A stretch of 64,000 nucleotides of DNA. It comes from Flavobacterium sinopsychrotolerans (GTDB taxonomy: Bacteria; Bacteroidota; Bacteroidia; Flavobacteriales; Flavobacteriaceae). The notes below the pieces were generated by a model, which did not search any database, was not told the DNA's origin, and saw only the letters and a list, made by a program, of their open reading frames with translations. Positions within the stretch are counted from its first letter, which is position 1, and each line of letters starts with the position of its first letter. The DNA is taken from positions 123,170-187,169 of the forward strand of contig NZ_FODN01000008.1 of the NCBI RefSeq assembly GCF_900110375.1, read 5' to 3'. Of this stretch, positions 43,947 to 53,493 are shown piece after piece. The translations under genes were made by a program, and so were the position numbers.

Positions 43947-46340
43947 ATGATGAAAATACTTAGAAAAGTCCTTCTCGTTTTACTTTCGTTAGTAATCGTT
44001 TTAGCGGTAGCAATGCTTGTTTATGGTTATTACTTAAAACCAAAATACGAAGGCAAGTTGCGCTTGAAAAACATTCAAAAAGAAACTACAGTTTATTTCG
44101 ATGAATTTGGTGTTCCTCATATTTATGCGACTACTTCAAAAGATGCTATGGTAGCCTTGGGTTATGTTCATGCGCAAGATAGATTGTGGCAAATGGAATT
44201 GATGCGTCGTATTGCTCCAGGGCGATTATCAGAAATTTTTGGTTCAGTGGCATTGAAAAACGATAAGTTCTTTGCTGGATTGGGAATCGAAGAAGCTTCC
44301 GCCAAAGCAATCGCAGGTTTGGATAAAAACAGTCCAAGTTATCAATTGACTATGGCTTACTTAGATGGAATCAATCAATACATGGATGAAGGAACTACAC
44401 CAATAGAGTTCAGTTTAGTTGGCGTCAAAAAAGAGAAGTTTACCATTAAAGACGTTTATAATATTTTTGGATACATGTCTTTTAGTTTTGCGATGGCTCA
44501 AAAATCAGATCCGTTGTTAACCGATATTCGAAACAAATATGGAATGGAATATTTGAAGGATTTTGGAATTGATGGTTCTTTCAATACTACAAAAATTAAA
44601 AATGCCAAAGATAGGCCGCAAGAATACGCTGCTATTTCAAAATCAGTAGCGTCGCTTTTGGATCAGTCTCCAATTTCGCCTTTTATAGGAAGTAACAGTT
44701 GGGTTATTGCTCCAAAGAAAACTAAAAACGGAAAAGTCATTTTTGCTAATGATCCTCATATTGGGTTTTCGCAACCGGGAACTTGGTACGAAGCGCATAT
44801 TGTTACTCCAGATTTCGAATTGTACGGCTGTTATTTAGCGGGAACTCCGTATCCTTTATTGGGACACAACAGAGATTATGCGTATGGTTTGACCATGTTT
44901 GAAAACGATGATATTGATTTGTACCAAGAACAGAATAATCCGGCTAATACCAATGAATATAAGACTCCAACTGGTTTCAGTGCGTATGAAATTCAGGAGA
45001 AAACAATCAAAGTAAAAGACTCATCTAACGTGGTTTTGAAAGTGAAAACTACTCGACATGGACCTGTAATGAACGATTTGATAGATGGTTTACAGCAAGA
45101 CAAACCTGTTGCGATGTCTTGGATTTATACGCAACAACCCATTCAAATTCTTGATGCGGTTTATGCACTTTCACACGCTAAAAGCAAGGCAGATTTTCAG
45201 AAAGGAGTTTCACTAATTGCAGCACCAGGATTGAATGTGATGTATGGCGATGCCAAGGGAAATGTAGCTTGGTGGGCAACTGGAAAATTATACAAGCATA
45301 AGGAAGGAGTGAATCCGAATTTTATTCTCGATGGTTCCAGTGGGAAGGATGATATTGAACAATATCTGGATTTCTCCAAAAATCCTTCGGCGGTGAATCC
45401 TAGATGGAATTATGTTTATTCTGCTAATAATCAACCAGAAGCAATTGACGGATTTTCGTATCCGGGATATTATCTTCCAGAAGATCGAGCCAAAAGAATT
45501 ACGCAATTATTGAATCCAAAATCAGATTGGGATATGGTTTCGGTTGGGAAGATGATTTTTGATAATACTTCTTCTGTGGCTCCAAAAGTCGTGAAGGATT
45601 TAATCTCAAATGTAGATCAAGCTTCTCTTTCTGAAAACGAAAAACAAGCTCTTAGTGTTTTAAAAGTTTGGAAAGGTTCTAATAATTTGAGCGATGTGGC
45701 TCCTACAATTTATAATAAATGGATTTTTAACTATCTCAGAAATACTTTTGAAGATGAACTTGGTGCTGAAAATTTCAAAATGTTTTTAGGAACGCACATC
45801 ATGAAGCAAATTATTGCAAGACAAATCACGAATGAAAAATCGCTTTGGTGGGATAACATCAATACCAAAAATGAGAAAGAAACGAGAAGTCAGATAGTCT
45901 CAAAATCATTCAAAGAATCTGTTGTAGCTTTAGAAAACCAACTTGGAAAAACCGTTTCGGATTGGACTTGGAATAAAGTACACACGGTAGAACACCAGCA
46001 TCCATTGGGGAAAGTAGCGGCTTTAAGAAGTATCTTTAATGTAGGGCCTTTTGAAGTTTCTGGTTCTACGGAAGTAATTAATAATCTGTTTTTTGATTTT
46101 ACTGATGATGGGAATTACATCGTAAAAGGAGGTCCATCAACTAGAAGAATTATTGATTTTTCGGATATAGAAAACAGCTGGAGTATATTGCCTACGGGAC
46201 AATCAGGGAATCCATTGAGTGAACATTATAGCGATCAGGCAGAGTTATATAATGCCGGTAAATTCAGAAGAATGATGCTTAATAAAGAGGAGATTGTTAG
46301 AACTTCAACAAAATTGGTTTTTATTCCCCGTAAAAAATGA
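43947..46340 (+). CDS. Penicillin acylase family protein (Ntn hydrolase)
   Basis: A 797-residue exported enzyme of the penicillin G acylase / acyl-homoserine-lactone acylase family. An N-terminal hydrophobic segment is at about 10-28, the alpha chain (VYFDEFGVPHIYATTSKDAMVALGYVHAQDRLWQMELMRR) follows, and the Ntn nucleophile is Ser249 in IGSNSWVI, where autoprocessing would free the beta chain. AFANDPH-like VIFANDPHIGF and VNPRWNYVYSANNQ are further family landmarks. The substrate may be N-acyl amino acids, peptides or signal lactones; nothing here decides it. Confidence 0.9.
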   Translation: MMKILRKVLLVLLSLVIVLAVAMLVYGYYLKPKYEGKLRLKNIQKETTVYFDEFGVPHIYATTSKDAMVALGYVHAQDRLWQMELMRRIAPGRLSEIFGSVALKNDKFFAGLGIEEASAKAIAGLDKNSPSYQLTMAYLDGINQYMDEGTTPIEFSLVGVKKEKFTIKDVYNIFGYMSFSFAMAQKSDPLLTDIRNKYGMEYLKDFGIDGSFNTTKIKNAKDRPQEYAAISKSVASLLDQSPISPFIGSNSWVIAPKKTKNGKVIFANDPHIGFSQPGTWYEAHIVTPDFELYGCYLAGTPYPLLGHNRDYAYGLTMFENDDIDLYQEQNNPANTNEYKTPTGFSAYEIQEKTIKVKDSSNVVLKVKTTRHGPVMNDLIDGLQQDKPVAMSWIYTQQPIQILDAVYALSHAKSKADFQKGVSLIAAPGLNVMYGDAKGNVAWWATGKLYKHKEGVNPNFILDGSSGKDDIEQYLDFSKNPSAVNPRWNYVYSANNQPEAIDGFSYPGYYLPEDRAKRITQLLNPKSDWDMVSVGKMIFDNTSSVAPKVVKDLISNVDQASLSENEKQALSVLKVWKGSNNLSDVAPTIYNKWIFNYLRNTFEDELGAENFKMFLGTHIMKQIIARQITNEKSLWWDNINTKNEKETRSQIVSKSFKESVVALENQLGKTVSDWTWNKVHTVEHQHPLGKVAALRSIFNVGPFEVSGSTEVINNLFFDFTDDGNYIVKGGPSTRRIIDFSDIENSWSILPTGQSGNPLSEHYSDQAELYNAGKFRRMMLNKEEIVRTSTKLVFIPRKK

Positions 46341-46402
46341 TTCTTTTTAAAGAGCCTAAAATAATAAATCAGTAATTTTGCTTAACTTTTTATAAAAAAA
46401 TA

Positions 46403-47740
46403 ATGCAAACTCCCATAAAAATAGCGGTTGTAGGTTCAGGATTAGTTGGATCTTTATTGGCTATTTATCTTCGTAAAGCGGGTCATACGGTTCATGTTTA
46501 CGATAGAAGTCCTGATATTCGAAAAATACAATTTTCTGGTCGTTCCATTAATTTAGCGATGTCTAATCGCGGATGGAAAGCTTTGGATGGAGTAGGAATA
46601 GGAAACGAGGTTCGTAAAATTGCCATTCCTATGGAAAAACGTGCGATCCATTTGGTTGATAAACTCAATTTTCAAAATTACGGTCAGGAAGGGGAATCGA
46701 TTTATTCCATTTCGAGAGGACTTTTGAATAGGAAAATGATTGATTTGGCGGAAGCCGCAGGAGCAGAATTCTTTTTTGAACAAAAAATATGGGATGTTTC
46801 ACTTGATCATGCAACCCTTCATATTGGTGAAACAGAACGTGGCGCTTGGGAAGATAAGAAATACGATATGGTTTTTGGTGCTGACGGTGCTTTTTCGAGA
46901 ATCCGTCACCGTATGCAACGCCAAAGTATGTTTGATTATTCGCAAGAATTCTTGCCCATCGGTTATAAGGAGTTAAATATTCCTGCAAATCTTGATGGGA
47001 CTCATAAATTAGATAAGAATTCATTTCATATTTGGCCTCGTGGCGAGTATATGTTGATTGCATTGCCTAATTTAGACGGAAGTTTTACCTGTACTTTGTT
47101 TATGCCGTTTGAAGGAGAAAATTCTTTTGCATCATTAAATGACATAAAATTAGTGGAGGCTTTTTTCGAAAAGAACTTACCGGATACTATTGATGTAATT
47201 CCAAAATTAGCAGAAGATTTTTTCAAGAATCCTACTAGTACGCTAGTAACGATGAAATGTTATCCATGGACTTATGAGGATAAAATTGCACTTATTGGTG
47301 ATGCCAGTCATGCAATTGTTCCTTTTTATGGTCAAGGAATGAATGCTGGCTTTGAAGACATCTCTGTACTTTATGAAATGATGGAGAAATACGGTGACAA
47401 CTGGAAATGGATTTTCTCGGAATATCAAAAATCACGCAAACCAAATGCGGATGCGATTGCGGAACTTTCGTATCGTAATTTTTTAGAAATGAGTTCCAAG
47501 ACAGCTGATGAAAATTTTCTTTTACAAAAGAAAATTGAAAAGTCTTTCTCAGACAAACATCCTGAAAAATGGATTCCATTATACAGTCGCGTTACTTTTA
47601 GTGACCGTCCGTATGCAGAAGCTTTAGCGATAGGAGATTATCAAAATGCAATTATGGAAGAAGTCTTGAAAATGGAAAACATTACTGAAATATGGGATTC
47701 AGAAGCTGTTGAAAATAAAATTTTGGAACTGTTAAAATAA
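46403..47740 (+). CDS. kmo: Kynurenine 3-monooxygenase
   Basis: A 445-residue FAD-dependent hydroxylase producing 3-hydroxykynurenine. It has the FAD motif VVGSGLVGSLLAIYLRKAGH (9-28), FSGRSINLAMSNRGWKALDGVG near 49, the second FAD/NADPH motif GADGAFSRIRHRMQ near 159 and IGDASHAIVPFYGQGMNAGFEDISVL near 298, matching eukaryotic and bacterial KMO. The C-terminal helix has a hydrophobic and basic part. With kynureninase upstream it gives 3-hydroxyanthranilate, so tryptophan degradation, quinolinate or NAD synthesis is likely. Confidence 0.95.
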   Translation: MQTPIKIAVVGSGLVGSLLAIYLRKAGHTVHVYDRSPDIRKIQFSGRSINLAMSNRGWKALDGVGIGNEVRKIAIPMEKRAIHLVDKLNFQNYGQEGESIYSISRGLLNRKMIDLAEAAGAEFFFEQKIWDVSLDHATLHIGETERGAWEDKKYDMVFGADGAFSRIRHRMQRQSMFDYSQEFLPIGYKELNIPANLDGTHKLDKNSFHIWPRGEYMLIALPNLDGSFTCTLFMPFEGENSFASLNDIKLVEAFFEKNLPDTIDVIPKLAEDFFKNPTSTLVTMKCYPWTYEDKIALIGDASHAIVPFYGQGMNAGFEDISVLYEMMEKYGDNWKWIFSEYQKSRKPNADAIAELSYRNFLEMSSKTADENFLLQKKIEKSFSDKHPEKWIPLYSRVTFSDRPYAEALAIGDYQNAIMEEVLKMENITEIWDSEAVENKILELLK

Positions 47741-47768
47741 AAAAGGACTCTACATAGGAGTCCTTTTT
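47741..47768 (+). terminator. Bidirectional terminator between kmo and the NADH dehydrogenase gene
   Basis: AAAAGGACTC/GAGTCCTTTT around TACATAG, with A-tract on the left and T-tract on the right. It overlaps the ends of the two convergent genes. Confidence 0.88.
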
Positions 47769-47772
47769 AGTG

Positions 47773-49032
47773 TTATTTATTTTTTGATGCTGGTTTTAAT
47801 AAGACTCGTAATGTACTATCGTTATTGAAATAGCTGAACATCCAATTAATAAAAATGGAGAGTTTGTTCTTTACGCTTAAAATTAACATCAAGTGAATGA
47901 ACATCCATGTAAACCATGCCAATCTTCCTTGAAAACTAAATTTTGGCAAATCTACTACTGCTTTTCGCTTTCCTACAGTTGCCATTGAACCTTTGTCGTG
48001 GTATTCGTATTCAACTTTCGGTTTGTTTTTAAGGCTAATTTTGAAATTATTAGCCAATACTTTTGCTTGTTCAATAGCTACACTGGCAACCTGTGGATGT
48101 CCGTTAGGGTATTTTGGGGTAGCCATGAAAGCAATGTCGCCAAGTGCATAAACATTTTCTAGATTTACGATGTTATTAAACCGATTGACGAGGAATCGAT
48201 TTCCTCTGGTGACGCTTTCTTTGGGGATTCCTTCAAGAGTATTTCCAATAATTCCTGCTGCCCAGATAACATTAGTTGACTCGATAATTTCACCACTTTG
48301 CAAGCTGACAGTTTTACCGTCGTAATGGTTTACAAGAGTGTTTGTTTTTACAATTACGCCTAATTCTTCTAAGTATTTACGAGACATTTTTTGCGAATCG
48401 ACACTCATGGGGTTCAAAACGTTTGGAGATCCTTCTAGTAAGTAGATTGTCAATTTTGAAAAATCTTTATCCGGGTAATCTTTTGGAAGAATGTTTTTTT
48501 TCATTTCTGCCAAAGCACCCGCAAGTTCAACGCCGGTAGGTCCACCTCCCACAATTACAAAATTCATTATAGCCTGTAGTTCTTCCGGTGGGGCAATTAA
48601 AGCATCTTCGAAAGTTTGAAGAATTTGGTTGCGAAGTTGAATTGCCTCTGGAACGGATTTCATAGGGAATGCAAATTTTTCTATTTCGGCATTTCCAAAA
48701 TAATTCGTTGTACATCCAAATGCGACTATAAGATGATCATAGTCAAAATCAGCAATAGAAGTTCGTAGTTTTTTATTTTGTGTGTCAACACTCAGGACAT
48801 CTGCTATTCGAATTCGGACATTTTTTGAGTGTTGAAAGACTTTTCGTAAAGGGAATGAGATACTGGCAGGTTCTAGCCTTGCAGTTGCTACCTGATACAT
48901 TAATGGTTGGAATTGATGGTAATTATTTTTGTCGATTAATAAAACATCAAAATCCGTATTTTCTAAATCTTGAGCCAAACGCAAACCGGCAAAACCAGCT
49001 CCAATAATTACAATTTTCTTTTGAATTCCCAT
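47773..49032 (-). CDS. Type II NADH dehydrogenase (NDH-2)
   Basis: A 419-residue FAD flavoprotein that feeds electrons from NADH to quinone without pumping protons. It has IVIIGAGFAGLRLAQDL (8-24), the substrate-region motif YHQFQPLMYQVATARLEPASISFPLRK, VIVGGGPTGVELAGALAEMK near 158, YALGDIAF near 296 and VASVAIEQAKVLANNF. The C-terminus has a hydrophobic stretch (LAWFTWMFIHLMLILSV) for membrane attachment. It is monocistronic, with the cupin gene upstream in the same direction. Confidence 0.93.
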   Translation of the reverse strand: MGIQKKIVIIGAGFAGLRLAQDLENTDFDVLLIDKNNYHQFQPLMYQVATARLEPASISFPLRKVFQHSKNVRIRIADVLSVDTQNKKLRTSIADFDYDHLIVAFGCTTNYFGNAEIEKFAFPMKSVPEAIQLRNQILQTFEDALIAPPEELQAIMNFVIVGGGPTGVELAGALAEMKKNILPKDYPDKDFSKLTIYLLEGSPNVLNPMSVDSQKMSRKYLEELGVIVKTNTLVNHYDGKTVSLQSGEIIESTNVIWAAGIIGNTLEGIPKESVTRGNRFLVNRFNNIVNLENVYALGDIAFMATPKYPNGHPQVASVAIEQAKVLANNFKISLKNKPKVEYEYHDKGSMATVGKRKAVVDLPKFSFQGRLAWFTWMFIHLMLILSVKNKLSIFINWMFSYFNNDSTLRVLLKPASKNK

Positions 49033-49076
49033 ATCTAATTTCTTTTGAAAGTATAAAGATACAAATTATGATGGGG

Positions 49077-49439
49077 TTAGTCCTCTCTATTAACGTTTCC
49101 TATAGAAAATGCGGGTTTGCAAATCGCAAGATATTCACAAGGTTCTTCAAAAGGATTGGAATATTGCACGCGAGTATTCTTTTCTATTTTTATCGATTGT
49201 CCAGCCACTAGAATGATAATTTCATCTTCAATTATAAATTGCTTTTTACCTTTAATAATATAGGTGTATTCTTCAAAATCAGGGGTTTGAAAAGGTTCGC
49301 TCCAGTTAGGCGGTGCAACCATGTGAGCTATGGAGATGTCATTATTATCTGTTGATGCTTTTCCGTGATGTTCTTCGATTAGTTTTCCATCGGTAGTGGG
49401 AACAATGAACGGAGCGTTTTGAACAAAATATTTTTTCAT
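49077..49439 (-). CDS. Cupin domain-containing protein
   Basis: A 120-residue single cupin. It has EYTYIIKGKKQFIIEDEIIILVAGQSIKIEKNT, with the metal-binding His/Glu pattern reduced: a Glu in PFQTPDFEEY and no clear HxH. A regulatory or metal-free function is therefore likely. Small cupins often bind sugars or act as isomerases; none can be assigned. It lies 44 bp upstream of NDH-2 and in the same direction. Confidence 0.78.
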   Translation of the reverse strand: MKKYFVQNAPFIVPTTDGKLIEEHHGKASTDNNDISIAHMVAPPNWSEPFQTPDFEEYTYIIKGKKQFIIEDEIIILVAGQSIKIEKNTRVQYSNPFEEPCEYLAICKPAFSIGNVNRED

Positions 49440-49488
49440 GATGGATTTGCTTTTTTTAGAATTATCCTCTAAAACTGGGTATCTTAAT

Positions 49489-51009
49489 TTATTTTTTAAA
49501 CATTTTTGTTAATACACCAAACGCGCCTCTAATAAATGTAGCATTTGTTAGCACTTTCAAAACGGATTTGCCTACAACGCTCGCTGTACTTGGTCCTTGG
49601 TTTTGCTGCTTTTGAGATTCCTGTTTTTGCTCTTGTTTGTTAATTTCCTCTTCGACAACGGCAATTTTTTTGTTTAACATCTCATAAGCACTTTCGCGAT
49701 CAATCAGTTCGCTGTATTTTTTCACCAGTTTTGATTTGTTATTAATTTCCTGAATTTCACTCTCGGTTAGAATATCCATTCTGCTCATCGGGGCACGCAT
49801 CATCGTTGCCGCAAGTGGTGTCGGAATTCCTTTTTCGTTTAATGCCGTAACAAGTGCTTCTCCAATTCCAAGGCTGGTTAAAACTTCATCAGTCTTGTAA
49901 TAATCGGACGTTGGGTAATTATCTGCGGTTTGTTTAATGGCTTTTCGGTCATTGGCTGTAAAAGCTCTTAAAGCATGTTGGATTTTTAATCCCAATTGTG
50001 CCAAAACCCCGCTTGGAATATCCATTGGGTTTTGTGTGATGAAATAAATACCTACACCCTTCGAACGAATCAATTTTACAATCGTCTCTATTTGTTCTAA
50101 CAAAGTTTTGCTGGCTTCATTGAAAATCAAATGGGCTTCGTCAATAAAAATAATTAATTCCGGTTGATCTGAATCTCCTTTTTCAGGCATTTGTTGGTAT
50201 ATTTCCGCCAACAAGCTCAACATAAAAGTCGAGAATAACTTTGGTTTATCTTGAATATCAGTCAATCGTAAAATATTGATATATCCTTTTCCATTCTCAT
50301 CGATGCGCATTAAATCCTCTACATCAAAAGACATTTCTCCAAAAAATAGATCAGCTCCTTGTTGTTCCAATTCAATTATTTTTCTAAGAATTGTTCCAGT
50401 TGTCGAAGTGGAAATCTTGCCATAATGTTCTTCAATTTCATCTTTCCCTTCTTCGGTAATGTAATTGATTACTTTTTTGATGTCTTTTAAATCCAATAAA
50501 GGCATTTTATTATCATCACAATATTTGAAGATAACAGAAACTACACCAGCCTGAGTATCGTTTAAATTGAGGATTCTAGAAAATAATACCGGTCCAAACT
50601 CAGATATTGTTGCACGAAGCCGAACTCCATTTTGTTCGGATAAAGTCAATAGTTCCACTGGAAAACTTGCAGTGGTATAGGGTATATTAATTTTAGCGTG
50701 GCGTTCCGTTATAAATGGTTTTTCTTCACCTTCTTTCGCGATTCCGCTAAAATCACCTTTAATGTCCATCATTAAAACGGGAATTCCAAAATTTGATAAT
50801 TGTTCTGAAAAAACTTGAATGGTTTTGGTTTTCCCAGTTCCGGTCGCTCCTGCAATTAATCCATGACGGTTTAAGGTTTTCAAAGGGACTTTTACATGTG
50901 CATCGGTCAAGGCTTCTCCATCTAAAATTGCTCCTCCCAGAGTAATACTTTCTCCTTTACAATTATAACCGGCTGTAATATGTTGTATGAAATCTTCTTT
51001 TCTGCTCAT
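49489..51009 (-). CDS. HerA-like helicase/ATPase (DUF853 family)
   Basis: A 506-residue P-loop ATPase of the HerA/FtsK superfamily. It has Walker A GATGTGKTKT (54-63), Walker B LIIFIDEAHLIF near 286, and sensor-like QNPMDIPSGVLAQLG near 326. The C-terminal part has a Gln/Glu-rich coiled-coil stretch (VVEEEINKQEQKQESQKQQ) and a hydrophobic tail. The DUF853 group has no firmly known role; there is no NurA nuclease gene beside it, so classical HerA-NurA end processing is not indicated. Confidence 0.88.
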   Translation of the reverse strand: MSRKEDFIQHITAGYNCKGESITLGGAILDGEALTDAHVKVPLKTLNRHGLIAGATGTGKTKTIQVFSEQLSNFGIPVLMMDIKGDFSGIAKEGEEKPFITERHAKINIPYTTASFPVELLTLSEQNGVRLRATISEFGPVLFSRILNLNDTQAGVVSVIFKYCDDNKMPLLDLKDIKKVINYITEEGKDEIEEHYGKISTSTTGTILRKIIELEQQGADLFFGEMSFDVEDLMRIDENGKGYINILRLTDIQDKPKLFSTFMLSLLAEIYQQMPEKGDSDQPELIIFIDEAHLIFNEASKTLLEQIETIVKLIRSKGVGIYFITQNPMDIPSGVLAQLGLKIQHALRAFTANDRKAIKQTADNYPTSDYYKTDEVLTSLGIGEALVTALNEKGIPTPLAATMMRAPMSRMDILTESEIQEINNKSKLVKKYSELIDRESAYEMLNKKIAVVEEEINKQEQKQESQKQQNQGPSTASVVGKSVLKVLTNATFIRGAFGVLTKMFKK

Positions 51010-51291
51010 AATAGGTGTGAATTTAAATCAATTGCAAGATAATTTTTTTTTTCTAAAACCTATAGTTTTAGGGTATAATGCAATTTTCTTGCTTTTTTAG
51101 TGTTAATAGTGCAAAATAATCCTTTTGGTAGATTTGAGATTGTTTTTGAAATATTATATGGATAGTTCATAAAAAAATAAGCTTTTTTATATAAATTGGC
51201 TGATTTATTTGCGTTTTTTAATATAAATGTAAACTATCGAATTGTAAATGTATATTTGAAATAAATATAATCATAATAAAATTAAAAAAAG

Positions 51292-51322
51292 TTTTTTTAT
51301 TTAAACTAAAAATATAAATTTG
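51292..51322 (+). promoter_or_regulatory. Promoter of the exbB-exbD-tonB operon
   Basis: TAAATTTG (51315-51322) fits the -7 element, with a T-rich -33 region (TTTTTTT at 51292). A second TATATTTG at about 51251-51258 may be an alternative. The 51010-51383 gap holds only this and A+T-rich DNA. Confidence 0.45.
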
Positions 51323-51383
51323 CTCCACTACAAGTTTATTATAACTAAGATAATTTATTTAAAACTATTAAAATTAAAAAAAA

Positions 51384-52202
51384 ATGGCAAACGTTAAAAA
51401 AGAAAAAGGTGCAAACGGAGGAGGAATGATTTCAGGAATCATTATTGTAGCATGTATTTTTGTAGGATGGTTGATTTGGAATTTTATAATGGGTAATGGC
51501 GCAAATTTTGAAGGTGGTGTTAATACTGGTCATCCATTACCAGGAAATATGTTAGCAATGGTATACAAAGGGGGTCCTATTGTTCCAGTTTTGTTAGGTT
51601 TATTGTTAATGGTTGTTGTGTTTTCTTTTGAAAGATATTTTGTTATTTCAAAAGCATCTGGTACAGGGAATCTAGACCAATTCATGAAAAAAGTGCAAGC
51701 AAGTATCGTTACAGGTGATATTGAGGGAGCTATTGCTGCATGTGACAAACAAAAAGGTTCTGTTGCAAATCCAATAAAATCAGCTTTATTGAAGTATCAA
51801 GAAGTTAAAAGAGAAGGTTTAGATAGCGAAGCAGCTGCTGAAACTATCCATAAAGAAATAGAAGAAGTTACTTCATTGGAAATGCCAATGTTAGAAAAAC
51901 ACATGACTATTCTTTCTACATTAGTATCTTTAGGTACGTTAGCAGGTTTGTTAGGTACGGTTACGGGTATGATTAAAGCATTTAGTGCTTTGTCTGCTGC
52001 AGGTAGTCCTGATTCAGCTGCTCTTGCAAACGGTATCTCTGAAGCACTTATTAATACAGCTACGGGTATTGCAACTTCAGCTTTAGCGATTGTAGTTTAC
52101 AACTTTTTCACATCTAAAATTGATGACTTGACTTATTCTATTGATGAAGCGGGTAATACAATTGTAAATACTTACAGACACTTCAGAAGTACAAGTAAAT
52201 AA
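51384..52202 (+). CDS. exbB: MotA/TolQ/ExbB proton channel subunit
   Basis: A 272-residue inner-membrane channel protein with TM segments near 16-38, 64-84, 170-192 and 215-240. It contains the family motifs LGTLAGLLGTVTGMIKAFSAL near 172 and ISEALINTATGIATSALAIVVYN near 215 with the conserved pore-facing residues. It is the first gene of the exbB-exbD-exbD-tonB operon, which couples proton flow to TonB at outer-membrane receptors. TolQ-type activity is an alternative, but a TonB gene follows directly. Confidence 0.95.
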   Translation: MANVKKEKGANGGGMISGIIIVACIFVGWLIWNFIMGNGANFEGGVNTGHPLPGNMLAMVYKGGPIVPVLLGLLLMVVVFSFERYFVISKASGTGNLDQFMKKVQASIVTGDIEGAIAACDKQKGSVANPIKSALLKYQEVKREGLDSEAAAETIHKEIEEVTSLEMPMLEKHMTILSTLVSLGTLAGLLGTVTGMIKAFSALSAAGSPDSAALANGISEALINTATGIATSALAIVVYNFFTSKIDDLTYSIDEAGNTIVNTYRHFRSTSK

Positions 52203-52282
52203 TTAATAATTTAATTTATAAGGAAATAGAGATCTAGTAAATTAGGATTCTATTTTCTTATAAATATTTAAAAAATATATTA

Positions 52283-52891
52283 ATGGCTATAAAAATGAAA
52301 AAAAAGGCAGGGTCTACAGATATGACTGCTATGTGTGATGTAGCTTTTCTTTTGCTTTCATTCTTTGTAATGACAGCAACAGCAAAGATACCAGAAGCAT
52401 TGCCGGTAGATACGCCTTCTTCAACAGTTCAGACAAAGTTGCCTGAATCTGATTTAGCTACCATAACGATAGGGAAAGGAAAAGTGTTTTTCGATTTAAA
52501 AGGAAGAGACATTCGTAAAAAAACCTTGGAGTTAATGGGGCAAAAGTATGGGATTGCTTTTTCGGAATCAGAGGCTCAGGAATTTGCAATAATGGAAGGA
52601 TTTGGTGTTCCAATAGAAAGTCTTAAGCAGATTCTTGACATGAGAGCGGCAGATAGAAGTAAAGCGAATCAGCCTGGAATTCCAAAAGATTCACTTGATA
52701 ATCAGTTGAAAGAATGGATTTACAATGCTCGTATTGCGAATATTGAAGTTGCTGACAAAGAATTGCAGATAGCCATCAAAGGCGATGCAAAAGAAGAATA
52801 TCAGGCTATTAGAAGAGTTATGGATATTTTGCAAGATCAAAAAATCAATAATTTTAATTTAGTTACTGGTTTAAGAACGGAAGACTTTTAA
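52283..52891 (+). CDS. exbD: ExbD/TolR biopolymer transport protein (first copy)
   Basis: A 202-residue protein with one N-terminal TM segment (AMCDVAFLLLSFFVMTATA) carrying the proton-relay Asp19 of the ExbD/TolR family. A periplasmic part follows with an extra ~60 residues, including a charged stretch around YGIAFSESEAQEFAIMEGFG that ordinary ExbD proteins lack. It has a DILQDQKINNFNLVTGLR C-terminal region like the periplasmic domain of ExbD. It is the larger of two ExbD paralogues in tandem. Confidence 0.93.
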   Translation: MAIKMKKKAGSTDMTAMCDVAFLLLSFFVMTATAKIPEALPVDTPSSTVQTKLPESDLATITIGKGKVFFDLKGRDIRKKTLELMGQKYGIAFSESEAQEFAIMEGFGVPIESLKQILDMRAADRSKANQPGIPKDSLDNQLKEWIYNARIANIEVADKELQIAIKGDAKEEYQAIRRVMDILQDQKINNFNLVTGLRTEDF

Positions 52892-52909
52892 TAAATAATA
52901 TACACTACA

Positions 52910-53455
52910 ATGGCTGAATTAAATACTGGCGACGGAGGCGGAAAAGGTGGAAAAGTAAGAAGTAAAAAAGCAAATTCTAAAGTAGATTTAACTGCTATGG
53001 TGGATTTGGCCTTCTTGTTAATTACATTCTTTATGCTTACCACTACGTTGTCTAAGCCTCAATCGATGGATTTGGGCTTGCCAGATAGGGACGAAGATCC
53101 TTCAAAAAACAAGGATATGAAAGTAGATGAAAATCGTACTTTGACGGTCTTAGTTGGCGAGAATAACAAGATGATTTATTACATGGGTTTATTGGCTACT
53201 CCTATTGCTGGTCCAAAAGATATATCTTATGGAAAAGATGGTATTCGTAAAGAATTGTTTTCTAGAAAAAAATCAGTACTTGAATATACTGGTAATAAAG
53301 ATAAAGGAATCATTGTAATTATAAAGCCAAGTAAAAAGTCTAATTATCGTAATTTGGTAGATATACTTGATGAAATGGCTATAACTGGCGTATCAACGTA
53401 TGCGATAGTGAATGAATACACGCCTGAGGAAACAAAATTGTTAGAAGGTAAATAG
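52910..53455 (+). CDS. exbD: ExbD/TolR biopolymer transport protein (second copy)
   Basis: A 181-residue paralogue with the TM segment AMVDLAFLLITFFMLTTTLS, including the conserved Asp31, then a periplasmic domain with YRNLVDILDEMAITGVSTYAIV, the usual ExbD C-terminal motif. The Lys/Gly-rich cytosolic N-terminus (GDGGGKGGKVRSKKANSK) is characteristic for this type in Bacteroidetes. It probably forms a mixed ExbB5-ExbD2 complex with the first copy. Confidence 0.93.
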   Translation: MAELNTGDGGGKGGKVRSKKANSKVDLTAMVDLAFLLITFFMLTTTLSKPQSMDLGLPDRDEDPSKNKDMKVDENRTLTVLVGENNKMIYYMGLLATPIAGPKDISYGKDGIRKELFSRKKSVLEYTGNKDKGIIVIIKPSKKSNYRNLVDILDEMAITGVSTYAIVNEYTPEETKLLEGK

Positions 53456-53493
53456 ATTTATTCTTTACCCAGATAACCTAATAATTAAGAAAA

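Noticed and set aside
43947..46340. Beta-lactam resistance gene
   Set aside because: The penicillin acylase family is mostly not involved in resistance. There is no mobile context and composition matches neighbours.
46665..47063. A 132-codon frame on the minus strand inside kmo
   Set aside because: Antisense to conserved FAD enzyme residues, without a plausible start or motif.
49489..51009. HerA-like ATPase as part of a phage-defence (HerA-SIR2/DUF4297/NurA) system
   Set aside because: No effector nuclease, SIR2 or DUF4297 gene is next to it; neighbours are a cupin gene and the TonB operon. The DUF853 type is a chromosomal housekeeping form.
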